From the NCBI RefSeq assembly GCF_032062135.1, contig NC_092861.1, forward strand, positions 2,513,748-2,577,747: 64,000 bases of DNA. The letters are read 5' to 3'. Positions 34,344-49,300 of this stretch are shown here, one piece after another (position 1 is the first letter of the stretch; every line of letters begins with the position of its first letter). The position numbers and the translations under genes were made by a program. Source of the stretch: Pyxicephalus adspersus. Taxonomy: Eukaryota > Chordata > Amphibia > Anura > Pyxicephalidae. The notes under the pieces were generated by a model, which was not told the DNA's origin, ran no database searches, and was given only the letters and a program-made list of their open reading frames with translations.

Positions 34344-37300
34344 GTGAGCAAAGTGCATTGATCTTAGAAAAAAATCTATTCCGATATATTATTATTATTA
34401 TTACACATTAGGTATATAGCGGTGACATATTACACAGCTTTGTACAAAGTCCATAGTCATGTCGATTCCTGTCCCACAAAGGAGCTCACAATCTAATGTC
34501 CTTATCATAGTCATATTTCATTAATTTGGTCCTGGGGTAAAATTTGGGGGGAGGTAATTAACCTAAGTGTTTGTTTTTGGATTGTGGGAGGAAACCCACA
34601 CAAACACGGGGAGTACCCGCAGACTCCAGGCAGTTACGGTCCAACCACTGAGCTACCGAGCTGCAAATGTATGTAACTTTTAAGAAAATATTGTAATCTG
34701 TTTTGCACTTTTAAAAGTGCATATTCAGTAAAATTTGGGGATTTAGCAATGTTTTAGTGGGAAGAATAATGTAAATGCAAACAATATGTGCAGGAACAGC
34801 ATGCAAAGAGTATGAAGTTGGTGCAGGAGGGGAGAGTGAAAGGTATGACATCAAGCAGTAATAATATTATTATTATTATTAATAATAATAATAGTAATAA
34901 ACAGGTTTTATTTAACGCCAACATATATTATGCAGTGCTGTACATTAAATAGGTATGTGAGGGAAAGAATTGCAAAGGGCCACAGGTTACCCTAGGGTTA
35001 TTACACCCCTCCATATGGTTCTTCCTCCATTGCTGTTTCTATGCTGTCTGCATATAAGCATAAATTCCCCATTTACTTGAGAAGGATGTACCCAACAACA
35101 TCCCATTCTATTCTGTTGGGGTACAGCAGGTAGGACGGTTGGCAATCACTGTAAGGTCTTGTTTTCAAGGATCACAACATTGCTTGATTTAAGTCTGCAC
35201 AATGAATTGTTCCATCCTTTTGGTTGGAGAACAATGATTTGACTATCAATGCTTTTAGGAAATGCAAGCGCTGTAAATCTATCTGCTAAACAAATACATT
35301 TGTTTCTTCACTCAAACACTGTAATTGGTTTTGAAATGTTCTCATTTCGCTTTTTAATTAGGAAAGCGATTAAAATTCTGTTGTGGCCTTTCATTACTGT
35401 ATATCTTTCCATTGTTTTAATTAAGTGCTCCGTCTTCCCCTAGCTTCACCCGGCTCGATACGAGGAAGGATGGAGCATTGCTGACTACGGTGGCTTTTCA
35501 TTCCGGTGACACAGCAACTGCATTCCTCGTGTCATAATTAATATATTGTAATGACAAGACTTTCAATAACTCAGTCTGACGGTTAAGCTGTTTTCTGTCA
35601 ATAGAAATACAAGTTAAAATGGATTTAATTCCGTTAGGTGTCAAAGGGGGGATATTAGGGAGAATTAAACCTCCATAGGTTATACATAGATATATAGAAG
35701 GTTTTATGCTTTACAGTATATTAGGTTAACGTGAAACTCTGCCTTTGCTGCAATCAAAAAATACTTCTTTCCGGGTCATTTGTATGCATTGTGCTTCTTC
35801 AGTGGGATAAAATTACTTTTTGGTGCTTGTGTTATAATAAGAGAGACTGAAAGCCACCGTCTGATCAGTATATAAGTAATATATATATTGTCCCTTTGGA
35901 CAATGCTGCTGCAAGGGGTTCAAACCCCAACCTCTGTTCCTCTGGAAATAAATGATGGAAATAAACTGAAAGATAATTCGATATCGATACGCAGATGTGA
36001 TTTTTACTCAGGTGTACTTTCACCCCATTTTATTAAGAGCCAGGTGAAAACTTTATTTCCTGTCTGCACCGTGCTAAAGTAATTTTCCTTCACTTTTGTT
36101 TTATAGGAAATTAGGGGAAAGTTTCCAAAGGGAAAAGAATTTTCATTCCAGAGATTTGTACTTGAAACAGGTGTCTGTATACAACAAACATTCTTCACCT
36201 AATATTCTTAAAGCCGAATTATAGTTCCACTTGTAGGAATCCCTGATCAGGCCGGTCATTATTCAGAAAGGGGCGGGCGATGTCCTTCCTGCAATAATCC
36301 CTCCTAATTGCTCCAGGTTTCTGGACAAAAGTTGAGCTGTGGATGCATTGTTGGCTTTGGTTGCCAGAATACCTGGCTTTGGCAACTTTCTATGCATAGG
36401 CGGGGAATGAACTCCCGTGCAATATCCGAAACAGGGAAATGAAGGCCAAAGATCGCAAGTGAAGAAAGAAGAAAATGGCACCTTGCAAGGGAACGGGGAT
36501 AGATGAGTAATGTGCTGTTTAGTAAAAAAAAAAAAAAAAAAGGTTGGTGTTCCTCTCGATTTCTATATTGGTGACATTGGTCACCAGGACAAGAAGAAGG
36601 GATATTTTACACTAACGGGCAGAGAAAGCAGTAAAAACATGACACGGTCCAACCTAGGGTTGGCAAAGTTTTTATCTTCAGGGGCCACAATAAGTTTTAA
36701 AATTTAACAGACTGGGCTAAGCCAGTATTAGATTGAGAGTGTTTGTTTGAACTGATATAAGTTCTGTGTCAATTAAAAGAAAACTTTTATTCAATTTCAA
36801 TGGGAGCAGTGGTTCCCCAATATTTGATGGTCTGGATTGAAAAGCCTAACAAGCCGTAGTTTGCCCATGCATGGCTCAATCCTTTTGCTGTTTATGTTAA
36901 AATTAAAAAGTTGCTTGTTCATGCACTTTAAATTTAAAGTGGAACTGTAGTCAAAAAAAAAAAAAATCACACTTACCTTTAATCCCGCAAATCCATCATT
37001 CCATAAGAAAGTTTCTTTGATTGGGTCCCGCATCATCCCGGTATCCTTCTTTGATCCGGAGCAGAGGAAGCACCGGGCCCCACCACCCTCTTCACTCTTC
37101 TTCTGGATTCTTCTTCATACATCACCCAATCTCACACTACGCAGGTGCATTGTCCATCTCACTGCTCATGGGTGAGATCAGCAATTTTTTTTTCTCCCTG
37201 GATGCGTGACGTAGGTATCCCAGGAGGCCTTGCACTTCCATTCTGTCTTCATTGCCCGGGATGGGTAGGTGATTGGGCATCTTTTTGTGTGTGGTATGTA

Positions 37301-40300
37301 ATGATATCTTTGATTTATTGCCTGATATTTTACTGACGCAACTCGTAATGCAAAATCGGCAGTTTTAGACTTTTTTTTTTTTTTTTTTTTATATATATTA
37401 CGGATTCTTGAAAACTTTTGTATGTATTGGAAGCGGCACAGAATTAATGTACAATAAACCTAGTAAAGGAATTAAAATCTTTCATATAATATAGTTTCTT
37501 CTTTAATAGGAGAATGTGAGGACAGAAGTTAGAAAATGATGATTATAAACGCAGTGTGCTGTAGTGTATCACAGTGATAATAATATATTGGTATCCATTT
37601 CCCCCTTAAAAGAAAACCAGGCTCCCCACGCATCTTTCCCCCAAAATACACCTTGTAAAGCGTACACACTTCCAATAATTATCGAAACGAACAACCGATC
37701 AGCCGAAAATCGTTAAAAAAAAAATGTGACCAACAACGTCGACGAACAGGGATTGTCGTTGGAAATGAACGACCGTCACGGCGGATCTGATTGGCTGACG
37801 ATCGTTCACTATTGTGTGTACAGTCGTATAGTGATCGTACATGTTTCTGCAATACACTTTCTCCTTTACATGTCACTTCCTGCATCGTTCAAACAATCGT
37901 ATCCAGCATGTGTACACTATTGGCGGTTTATATTTGAACAATCGTACCGTTATATCGTACAGAATTGTGCAAAATACAATTGTTCAATATAATTGTGCAT
38001 AATCGGTCGTTTTCTAACGATAATTATTGGAAGTATGTACCTAGTCTAAGTCCAGTCTGTCTGATAGATTTGCTGAGGCTGCTGGTTGGTCCAGGATGGC
38101 TGGAATTAGCCATCATTAAAGAATTCGCCTTTGTTTTGCAGTTCTTGACATAAAGACCCTTTTAACTTTGCTAGGCATTTTCAGGTTCCTAATTCCAAAG
38201 ATTTGATTACATTTTCAAAGGAATATACAATAAAAGTGGTGAAGGAGGAATAAAGAAACACACCACAAACAATTCAAAACAGTTGCAACCACGTGCAATG
38301 ATAGAAAAAGAAATTCAACACGACATAATAAAACTTTTAGGGTCAGCTCAGCAAAATAGGGTTACATCATTACATCGGTAATCTCTTCCTGATAAAAATC
38401 AAAGGACGTTCTGTATTTATATGAATGAAATCCTGACCGGAGCCCACCAAGGTAATCCCGTAGCTTTATTTGCGGACCCTTATTTAATAAAAATGTTTAA
38501 AATGTAATCAACCCGCTGGGAGCCAGAGTACAGTGTTAGGGAGTAGAGAGAAGAAGTTGTAGGGACCATTGGGGAGGGATGGGGGAAAATGAGCAAGATT
38601 CACTTCATTTAACAATTTTACGTTTTTTTTTTTCTATTATGCTTTTCGTTTTCATAAATCTGCTGTGTAAATGTCAACAGTTGACCAATCATAAGCAATT
38701 GTTTTCAGTCATATTGTGTATTTAAACAATCTGGTTCCCCCTGTGTTCTGTGTTTTGCTGACCAAACATATGCTGTTTCGCTTGATTGGCATGCAAAGTT
38801 AGTTGTGAATCTTCTCATGCTCGTACAGGACCTTGGTGCATGCTTCTTTACTAATCTGTTGCTCATCCACCTCACACCAAGAGCCATAGATAGATTTGTA
38901 AGATAAGGTGAAATAAGCCAGGAATAAAGGACTAATAAAAAATGAAATGCACTGCAATAGCATTTTTTGTGGCATGGTTGCTTCGTAACAAAATATGTGG
39001 TTGTATCTACATATACTAATGATCTTTTTAAGTCACAAGCACTTCATTCCTTTACAAAGTGCTCATATAAAACCATATCCCACACCCCTCGCAGCTAGTG
39101 TACCTTTAATCCAGTTTCTTTGTTTCACTTCACATTCCTCCAGAATTATTTACCAATTTGTATGCGCGTCTCTACAGCTTTAAATCCACCACCCACCCCC
39201 TCCATCTTTTATTTTATGTCTCTGATTTTATGTCTGAGGTATAAGATTTATGTCTCCCCTCAGTAATGAAACTTTCCACATGCCATATGGCACTCACACA
39301 CCTTATTCAAGTTGCCTAGAATTACCCTCATCCATCCTGGTGTTATGACACTTCTGATCAGATATGACACTCATTAAAAGCAATGCCAGGCAGCCAGCTA
39401 CTTTATGACATCTCACTTTGCTCGTCTGGCCCCTGGCTCTGTACACAGTCTCCTCTCTCTCTGCTTTATTAACACTTTCCCATCACGTACATCAGTGTCT
39501 TTCCCGATTCTCTACCCGTCCATCTCTTCCTTCCTATGGGTTTTGTGATGATGCGAGTATCACAAGCGTTCAATGTATTGTCACACAGCAGACAAGAGAA
39601 GCTTCGTTTGCTGATTTTTGTCCAGCGAAACGCAAAAACTGGAATTATTTTGCAGTTTGTTGCATTATTTTAATTTTTTTTTTGCTTTATTTTTACCTAG
39701 TTATGATGGAAGCAGTGCTGTCACCTTGGAAGTATTGTACATCATTCTCTCTCTCTATGTAGTTTTAGCCTCCATATTGTCATGGTAAAGTTTAAATATG
39801 TCATAGAGGTGTGCAAGGGTTTCTGTGATTATTTAGTAATTGTACAGCCTCTGCTGCCCCGAAATCTACTTTTAATACTTAAAATTTCAATCCACAAACT
39901 GAGCCTAGCCTGTGCAACTTCGGCTTTTCTCTTTTATTTCCAGCATTCCCTGTCTCATCCAGCGCCGTTGTTCCATCCAGCGCCGCTGTCTTCTTTCTTC
40001 CGGGTTCTTCACATCGCCCGAATTAGAACTGTGCAGGTGTAAGATGGTTTGATGCTTCTTCCTCCAATTATATTTAGTGCTGGTTTTCCTGCACATGCAG
40101 TATTTTACATAACAGGAAAACCCTTTGATGGCACATGCCCAATCCCGGGCAGAAGTAGCCGCCTGTTGCTGTATTCTCCCCTGAAATTCTTTTAGGATGG
40201 GTGGCAGCACCTGTATTGTAACCCAACTTTCCAGTAATCACCGGGTGGTTACTGAAAAGTGCCGGGTTGTGTGCTCGGCTAAAAGGGCCGGGGAGAACAC

Positions 40301-43300
40301 TGCTGTAACCTCCTAGAATATGTGCAAGATATGATGCAAGTATCTCAGGAGGCTCGGGAGCCACTGAAGATGAGGAGACCTCCCCAAAAATCAAGGGGCA
40401 CAAATTTTTTCCCCAATATATAAAATGGATAGCCACTTTTAAAAATGTAGGTCTGCTTAGGAGTTCTGTTTATAAAACGGGACTCTGACATTCCCTCATA
40501 GGAGTCTTCCAGGTCTATGTGTTTCAATGGTAGTAACTGATTTTTATAAACAGAGCCCTAGGAATCCATTCATTCATTCTGAATAATTTGGAACTGATGA
40601 CTTTCAAAATCCATCATCCAAATCAGTGCCAGCTTTGTTTGTAATGATGTTTTTTAATATATATATCACTTTTTTTGTAATATTTTTATCTTTTATCGTT
40701 CACCTGTTATCACCGAGGATTTCTGAGCTTTTTATGGCTGCAAAAGATGACCGACTGGCCAGAGCTGTGCAGCCAATAGAATCAGAAGCAATTCTTGGGT
40801 GTTAATATTTTTGTTGATTATGCTGTACTAAATGGCTCACTGGGAGTCTTCCGCAAGTTGCCTCAGTGAGCCCCAGATAAATCCGCAATGGAAATTTGCA
40901 CTGCAAAAAGCAGACTTTGCCATTGTCAAGCAGTAAATAACCATCACTGGTATTCAATTGCTTTGCATGTTGTGGTAAGTCAAAGTTACAATGAACTTAG
41001 GAGCTGGAGTCAGATGGAGTCTGAAAATACCCGCAAAAGAAGATTTCATATACTTACCTTTCCAGTGGCCTTTTTCTTGAAATACTGGTTTACTCATATA
41101 AGACTGCTGCTAGAATTTCCTGGTCCAGTGGTGTCCACTTCCTGTTGCCCCATCACTTTTATGCTTCCATAATTCCAGAGCATAGAAATCTACATTTGAG
41201 CGAAAGGAAGGAAACATCCTTCTATACGTCATGCCACATCCCTGTTACTTAATAAGATCAAAAAGATTTTTCCCCTGAAGGATGAGACTTATTAGGTGTG
41301 TACAAAATATTACTACAAAAGTTTATCTATAAAATTTACTGTACAATTTTATTTTCTCAATACACCTGATAAAAAATATACAAAGCATTGTGAGTGTCAT
41401 TATTTCTTTCTGGAGTACAATATTTAAACACATTGCTTTTCCACATAAGGGCTTCCTCAGAAGGACATGTTATGATGGATATCCCAATTTCCTTATATCC
41501 TTAAACAAAGATAATAAAATACACATAATGTTTAATTTAAACTTTCATGGTACATGATGTTAGAAATCCTAGGTGCAACCCCCACACTTATTTAAGATTC
41601 ATGTTGTAGCTCATCTTTTAACTCCAGAAGAGACGTATAGGGGGGATATGATCACTCTGTATAAATATATAAATGGTCCATATAGAGAACTCTCTTCCCC
41701 ATTATTCACTTTGAGATCATTACAAAACACAAGGGGGCGCTCTTTGCATCTGGAGTAAAAGAAGTTTAAGCTCCGGATAAGGAAGGGATTCTTCACTGTA
41801 AGATCTGTGAAAATGTGGAATCGGCTCCCTCAGGAAGTAGTTTCAGCAAATACTATAGATTGCTATAAGAAAAAGCTGGATGATTTCTAGAAGCACAGAA
41901 TATAACTGGGGATTAAGGATTTAAAGTAAAAATAACAGAGACTGCTGATCCAGGGAACATCTGATTGCCTCATGGAATCAGGAAGGAATTTTTCTCCCCT
42001 GTTGAAGCAAAAAGGGGTATTTTTTTTGCCTTCCTCTGGACCAACTATGTCTTATAGGGTTTTATATCTGGGATATGTTTGTTTCCCCAGTGGTTGAACT
42101 TGATGGACTTATGTCTTTTTTCAACCTAACCTACTAAGTAACTATAAAACATTGAATCAATTAAAATGTATTTTCACCTGTGCGAGACTTATATTAATTG
42201 CATCTTTTCCAATGTCAATCTTCAAACCTGAGCTGGTTGCCCTTTAAATAGTATGTGTAATAATGTGAATGTATTAGTGTGTATTGAGAAAATGAAATTG
42301 TTCAATATATTTTAAAGGAAAACTTTTCTAGTAATATTTTGTACATCCTAAAAAGTCCCATCCTTCAGAAACTCTTTTTGTTCCATAATTTTATATTGAC
42401 ATACAAGCCAACGAAGAAACCATAGGGAATGATAGGGCCAAGCACAGCTATGTGAATTGTTGCTTTTTCACGGAATGAGTTTTTGGAAAGGTAAGTATAT
42501 GAACCTGTTGTTGTTTTCTGATTAAGATAGTGGGAAAGGAGCTGCTGTCTTTTACTGGCCGATTGGAAGAAAAAGGGAAAACTTAGAGCAAGGGTTTGGT
42601 GCTGTCCGTGCCCAAATTTTGCTGGGGGCACTCACATATCTGGACTACACAGTGAGACCTCTAATAGAACAATGAGGAAAGAAAAGATACCGAGAAAACA
42701 GAGGAGTATGTAAACATAGTCTTTAAGGTTTTATCACAGATTTCAGAGACCTACCAGCACCAAGCTCAAAACACTAAAAACAAATTGAGTGGAGAAATTT
42801 GGATATTAAACTTCCATTTATATGTTCTTATTGCAGGAGGGACAGTAGCGTCATCAAGGAAGAAATAAAAGCCTTCCTAGCAAACCGAAGAATATCGCAG
42901 GCAGTGGTTGCACAAGTCACAGGTGAGTAGAATGAAGCTCATGGATCCCTGTAGGTGTAAAACCACGAACCCTTTATTCATTATTATAATACATCGGAAC
43001 AATTGGTATTCATTTCGCCACTTTGTAAGATCACAATGCAGTGTTTGAAATTTAGCTCTAATACTGTGTTTTATTCTTGCATTCATAAAGTTTGGATGGA
43101 AGCTTTGTCCATAATAGAGGAGTTTATACAGCTTGTAGACACTACATAACTTCTACTGTTGCACTTTGCAATTGTTATTGTACCTGATCACCGGGGTTGG
43201 GGATGACTGTCCTAGATTTTGCACCAGCCACCTACCCAACCCTGCAGGCATCGTGCAAACCACCATCAGTCACCTATCACAACCTTCCCTGAATGCTTCC

Positions 43301-46300
43301 ATTTTTTTAAAGCTAGCTGGTCAGCAGTGATTGCATTCTGTCAGCTGGTGCAAAGCCTTTATTATTATTATAATACGCTATTTATATGGCACCATCATAT
43401 TACACAGCGCTGTACAAAGTCCATAGTCATGTGACTAGCTCACAATTTAATGTCCCTACCTCCATACACTACTCCATGCAGATAGTGTCCTGGTCGAGAT
43501 TCAAACCTGGGACCCAGCGCTGCAAAGACCAGAGTGCTAACCACTGAGCCACCATGCTGCCCAAAGCCTTTCTGATGAATCTGGCATATTTCTATCCTGA
43601 TAGGTTCCTTAAATCCTTTAAACTGAATATTTAAAGCTTTTGCTGGTGTTCAGTCAGAATATTACAGGTGTCTTTAGTGGTAAAGCAATTGTCAGATCTC
43701 GGGGAACCTCTAAATAATACAAATAAATGCTAATAAACGGCAGAGACTAAATTGTTACTAGGCTGTGGAGAAATTCCCTTTTAAGTTGAATGTCAGTTTA
43801 TACCACCTTAGTGATCATTTTGGTGCCCCAATCCATCCCTGCTCAGGGAATTATCATCCAACCTCTAGGAAAACCATAGCGTTCCCATAGTGTTGCTGCA
43901 TGTGTAGTTTATGGCGTGTTCGGTCTTTGCTTTATGTATTCAAGCATTTTTCAGAGCCTGTTTGTGTCTTGCAGGCATCAGTCAGAGCAGGATCTCTCAC
44001 TGGCTGCTCCAGCAAGGCTCAGATTTAAGCGAACAGAAGAAAAGAGCTTTTTATCGGTGGTACCAGCTGGAGAAGACGAGTCCTGGTAAAGTAGCAATTA
44101 CTGCTTTATTGTAATAGCTTATTACTGTTTTCTCACCACATGCTTTCTGTAAATCCCCGAGGATGTGATGGAAGTTGGTTGAAATTTATAGTGTTTGCAC
44201 TGTCTGCTGCTGAAAAGCATGAGTAGCTTTACTACTAATAATATGCTGAGCAAAAGTACGATAGTTTCCTTCCTAAAGTAAATGTAAAGCTCATTGCTAA
44301 AATCTCAAAATCAACTTTAATATGATAAATTCATTAAAATGTTGCAGCTTTCATTGAAATATTCCTTTTCATCTGCACAACATCTCCAATATCCACACCT
44401 ACCTGTCCCCAGAGACCACCAAACTCTTTTAAGACGCTCTTATCTCTCCTGTGGACTACTGTAACCTCCTCCTCTCCGGTATTCCTCTAACCCATACACA
44501 GCCTTCCCACCTACCTACCCTATACACAGCCTTCCCACCACTCCTCTTCTGCTGCCTCTCTTTGTAGTTCCCTCCATTGGCTTCCATTTCACCTGAGAAT
44601 CAAATTCATCTCCAGTGCTTTGCCTTCAATTCCTCCACAGCTCCTCCCCCACCTACCTACCTGAAACACAAATCCCTCCACAGCTCTTGTCCCACTTACC
44701 TTTCTGCCCCGATAGAAGAATACACCCCAGCTGTTCTTCTCTCCTCCAATGACCTACTAATGACTTCCTCACTCATAACCTCCTCACACGCACTGATACA
44801 AGACTTTTCTAGAGCTGCCCCGACTGTGGAATGGTCTCCTCGTCCTATTCGGCTTGCTTCTACTTTCTGCTCATTTGAAGAGCCCCTAAAACCCAACGCT
44901 TCAAACTTGCCTACCCAACTTTTTCTGTTTTCAAACCCTTACTACTCCCCCACCATTCCATATCCCCTCCTATTGTGTGATACTTCCCCCACCTCCTAGA
45001 TTGTAAGCTCTTCAGGTCAGGGTCCTCTCCTCCTCCTATGTCACTGTCTGTATCTGTCTTTCATTTGCAATCTGTATTTAATGTACAGCGCTGCATAATA
45101 TGTTGGCGCTATATAAATCCTGTTTAATAATAGTAATAATGATATTCCTTGGTTATCCTTCCAAATTTCTTTTTTCAGGGACTATTATGGGGTGACAATG
45201 CTCCCTCTCCACCTATGGCCATTTTATCACTGACATACAAATACAATCATGAAACTTGCCCAGTGAAATGCTATGAAGTAGCAATTGTGGCATACGTGAG
45301 TTTGTTTCCATCATTTGTGGTTAGTACTGAGCTCAATTTTTAACTACACAGAGAAGCCAGATGGTCAGATTTGTAACCACAACAGCCTCTACAGCTCCTG
45401 TATTTCCACAGCAATTCACGGCTGTCATTTTGTGACAGTTGGGAATTGCCCAATGTCCACAGCTTGTAGAAACACACACACATCTGTTGGACATATTTGT
45501 GCTGTTGTAAAGATAATTAGAAATTAGAATCAGCATAACTTTTACAGCTTACTTCCTGGTAATATCAGGCTGGTATCTATGGGGTATTTACCCCGATAAA
45601 GCCCAAGTTCTCACCTTTGGCTGACTTTGCTTGCCCTTTTGCCACATTTCGTCCTTCTGACATAATTCACATCCTGACTTTTTTTAATTCTTTTACATTT
45701 CTGTGTGTGTATGTTAGTTGAAGAATAACTTTTTATACAAATGACAGACAAAACCCGAAGGCAGGAAAGATTAATTCTCGTTCCAGTCAGCGATCTAGCG
45801 ATAGAGAAATATTAAGTTATTTTTCATCTGCCTAAGGGAGTCCAGTCTCTGCTTTATGGGTACACGGAAATCTACTCCTCCGACTATTTAAACCATGGAG
45901 TGGAACAATTTTACACTCTTTCCTTTTTCTCCGAGTAAATTGGAGTAACGCACCCTCCTCGCTCGCTTCTCGGAAACCCTGGGCCATGCCTGTGATTTCA
46001 TCTTACGACGTACCTTGTGGGGTTACCAAATCACATTTCCAGCCAATTAGGCAGGCTGATGCTGTGCAGCTCACATAATCACATTGCAATCAGCAGACAG
46101 CACGGGCCTGGAGACATCTGTATGCACCTTCTCAATGAAGGAAATCTGTGCGCGCTTCGTGTCATTTTGTGCTGCTACTACGTGGCTGCAACAGACACCT
46201 TAACCCCTTCGCCGCTGTTCATTGTCTTCTATGCAGTGCAAAATCGTTAAAACACATTTAAAACATTTGTAACTGCTTTGTATATTTACGCAAATGTTTT

Positions 46301-49300
46301 CAGATTTATTTTGCAGAATAAAGAAAACGAAAAATATTTATATGCTTTTTTTCTTCATTTTTTTTTCTACAGTAGTTGCTGCATAAAGAAACAAATCGTC
46401 ACATGTTTGACTGAATTACAGACATACCAAACATAGATGTAGCCCTAATCTTAAAGCGTAACTAAACTCAATATAACTAAACTCACACTTACCTTTAAAC
46501 CTGCAGATCCGCTGGGAGGTTTCTTCGTTTGGGTCCCGCGTCGCTCCGGTATCTGGCGCTGGCCAGAGGAAGCGGGGGACGCTGACATCTTCCCTCTTCT
46601 TCCGGGTTCTTCTTCTTACATCACCCATCTCGCACTGCCCAGGAGCAAGGTTGGGTGATGTAGATCGGGAAAAAGATTGCCAATCTCACTGTGCATGTGT
46701 GAGATCGGCAATTTTTTTGTTCCATTAAAGAAAGGGCTCCTTCTACACATGCCCAAAATCATTACATGTGCAGAAGAAGCCTCCCGGGATGCATGACGTA
46801 GGTGACATGAGGCATTGCTCTCCAATTCTGTCTTTCTGTCAGAAAGGGGAGTTGCTGGACCATGGCAGGGGTCTCCCCAGGCCCTTTTAGCTGGGCACAC
46901 CACCCAGCACTTTTTAGCACCCACCCGGCTGTTTTTGGGTGGTTACTGAAGCGTTTGCTCACAATATAGGTGCTGCCACCCGCCTACAATTTCTTCCCAC
47001 CCGGCTTAAAAAAATTTATGGGTTGAGCACTGCATGGGGACTTTAAAGGTACGAAAAATGTCATTTTAAAGTTATATACACAAAAAAGATTTATTATTAA
47101 TTATTAATTTATTACATGTTTTTGTTACACTGGATACTTTGCACCTTAAATTGCCTCCCTAAACTCCTGAAGAAGTTTTTTTTAACGAAAACAGAACGCA
47201 ATAAGTAGAGGCCAAGCACTATTTCTTTAAAACTCTTAATGTGAAGAGTATATATTGTTTTGGAAAAGGTTTTAGGGTCAACTTGTTGCTTACCAATACT
47301 TTGTGGTTTTCATATTTAAAAATGTCATAGGAACTTTGTGTCTATGAAAGTTCCCAGCCAGGGTCCAAAACAAACTCCAGGAGTATAATAATAAAGAATA
47401 ATTCCTGATCTTCACAATACAATTATTTATTAAAAAAAAATCTCTCCTCAAGGTTCACAAAGATGTCAGATGCTTTGCATGACCTAAACAAGCAAAATGA
47501 TTGGATAAACAAATTGTATAATGTAATAATGATTGGATGTTTCATAAAACTAATGTACAGCGCTGCATATTATGTTGGTGCTATATAAATCCTGTTTAAT
47601 AATAATAGACATCTCTGTTTTAAAAAATGACTTTGGAGGACTTTGCCGGAACCCATCAGATTTATGGACCCAGTTCCAAATATTTAGTGGTGCCCAAGTG
47701 GAAAGTCGAAAAAAGCTTCTTTGCCAAAAAAAAGAAAAATTTCTAGTAAACATTTGGAAAAAAAACAAAAACGCAATGGGTTGAGATAGTCCTGGGCAAA
47801 AAGGTCAGTCAGTATTGTACTATGTTACATAGTGCATGGAAACACTTGTGTGCCAACATAGATCCCTTGTCCTTTCTCTGTATTGGCCATATCTGTTTAT
47901 CGGCCTGTAATGAAGAGGAGTTCAGCTCCTTAAAAACCGTTCCAGAGGTTCTATATTGTATACAGAATTGGGGTAGAGCTTCAGACAAGTTTAGGTTTTC
48001 ATCTATCCATGCGGTATCCGTGCTTCCATTCCACTTCCATTGACATACAATGAAACTTTCCCCTCCTCATTAGCTTTTTGTTTTTCTGAACATATTTAAA
48101 CACTTTAACAATTGACATTGTACAATGAGAATGCTTTCTCTATTTATCTTTATCCTGTTGGAGATATTTCTTCCACTAATATGTGTAATTTTCATTTGGT
48201 ATCTATAGTATCTCCTTTTTTTTCCTTCTAATAAAGATAACAATCGTTGGGACGTGTTTTTGATTTGCCTGTAAAGTTAAGATTTGTTTTTCTTTAAGCC
48301 ATGAAGACTTGTTAAAATTAAAAAATTACAGATCCACTGTGGTAGTTGTGTAATCATTGATGTGTGTGGTATTCTGGGAGCAGCTTCTGCTCAGGATTAC
48401 ATTTGGAATATTTTACTTTTGCCTAAATGCTTGAATTCCAATCAGCCAAAGCCATCACTGGCCTTGTATTATGCAGGAAAGATCACCAGCAAACCTGAAA
48501 CTAAACTAGCATATAAAGAAATAATAAATATGAGTATTATGTGTAAAATAATGTACCCAATGTACTAACTATACCTTGATTTTTTTATTTTTCAGGTGCA
48601 ACTCTAAGTATGAGACCAGCACCCATTCCAATAGATGACACAGAATGGAGGCAGACGCCACCCCCTGTCACCGCTACCTCTGGGACATTCAGGTTACGAC
48701 GGGGCAGTCGCTTCACCTGGCGAAAAGAATGCTTAGCTGTCATGGAAAGGTATGTTTTCAGTTTATGGTTTTGTGTGATTATGATCATTTCCATTACTCC
48801 ATTGAAGCTTGTCCATTGGAATCCTTAGCAATATAGTTAGGCTTAGGTCAGAGAAGAACATACTGAGGGTTACACATTGATTTGGCAGGAATAGATGGTG
48901 TTGATATACAGGTGGTGGTGTAAAAAAGTGCAAGCATCAGGTCTTTTATTGCAGAAGGGACAGGTGGTATTTGTAATCTCTTCTGCTTTGTACATTAAGC
49001 TACGCATGTGCCGAGCAGGCATGAGGTATGCTACGCATGCGTAGCTCAGTGTACTGTGCCTTGTGTGCCGGCAACTGGTTAAGTATGATTACACCTGCAA
49101 TTCAACAAGGACAGGTGTGTGTCATTTATTGCCCTGCCATACAGAGAAGACTTTATCAATTTACTAAAATAAATATCAAGTTTCATAAAGCGGAATAAAT
49201 TATTTAAAAAAAGTTAAACTTATTCCTCCCTTATTACTCTCTTTAAAGGACCAGTCCCCCCAGGAAATATTTAGTGAATACCTGCAGGTTGATTACCATA

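Larger units (their letters stand above)
34344..42836 (+). other. HMBOX1: HMBOX1 intron, 8.5 kb
   Basis: GTGAGC...TTGCAG. Contains a minus-strand V-SINE (34389-34664), a LINE tail (about 34862-34960), hAT-like remnants (36650-36880), an MITE with terminal inverted repeats (37655-38048), a 166-bp family copy (40180-40302) and a LINE 3' end (41573-42143). No further exon recognised. Confidence 0.8.

Noticed and set aside
44577..44999. 140-codon ORF as a gene
   Set aside because: It is the frame-broken ORF2 C-terminus of an L2-like LINE; the same block is on the minus strand at 50156-50548.
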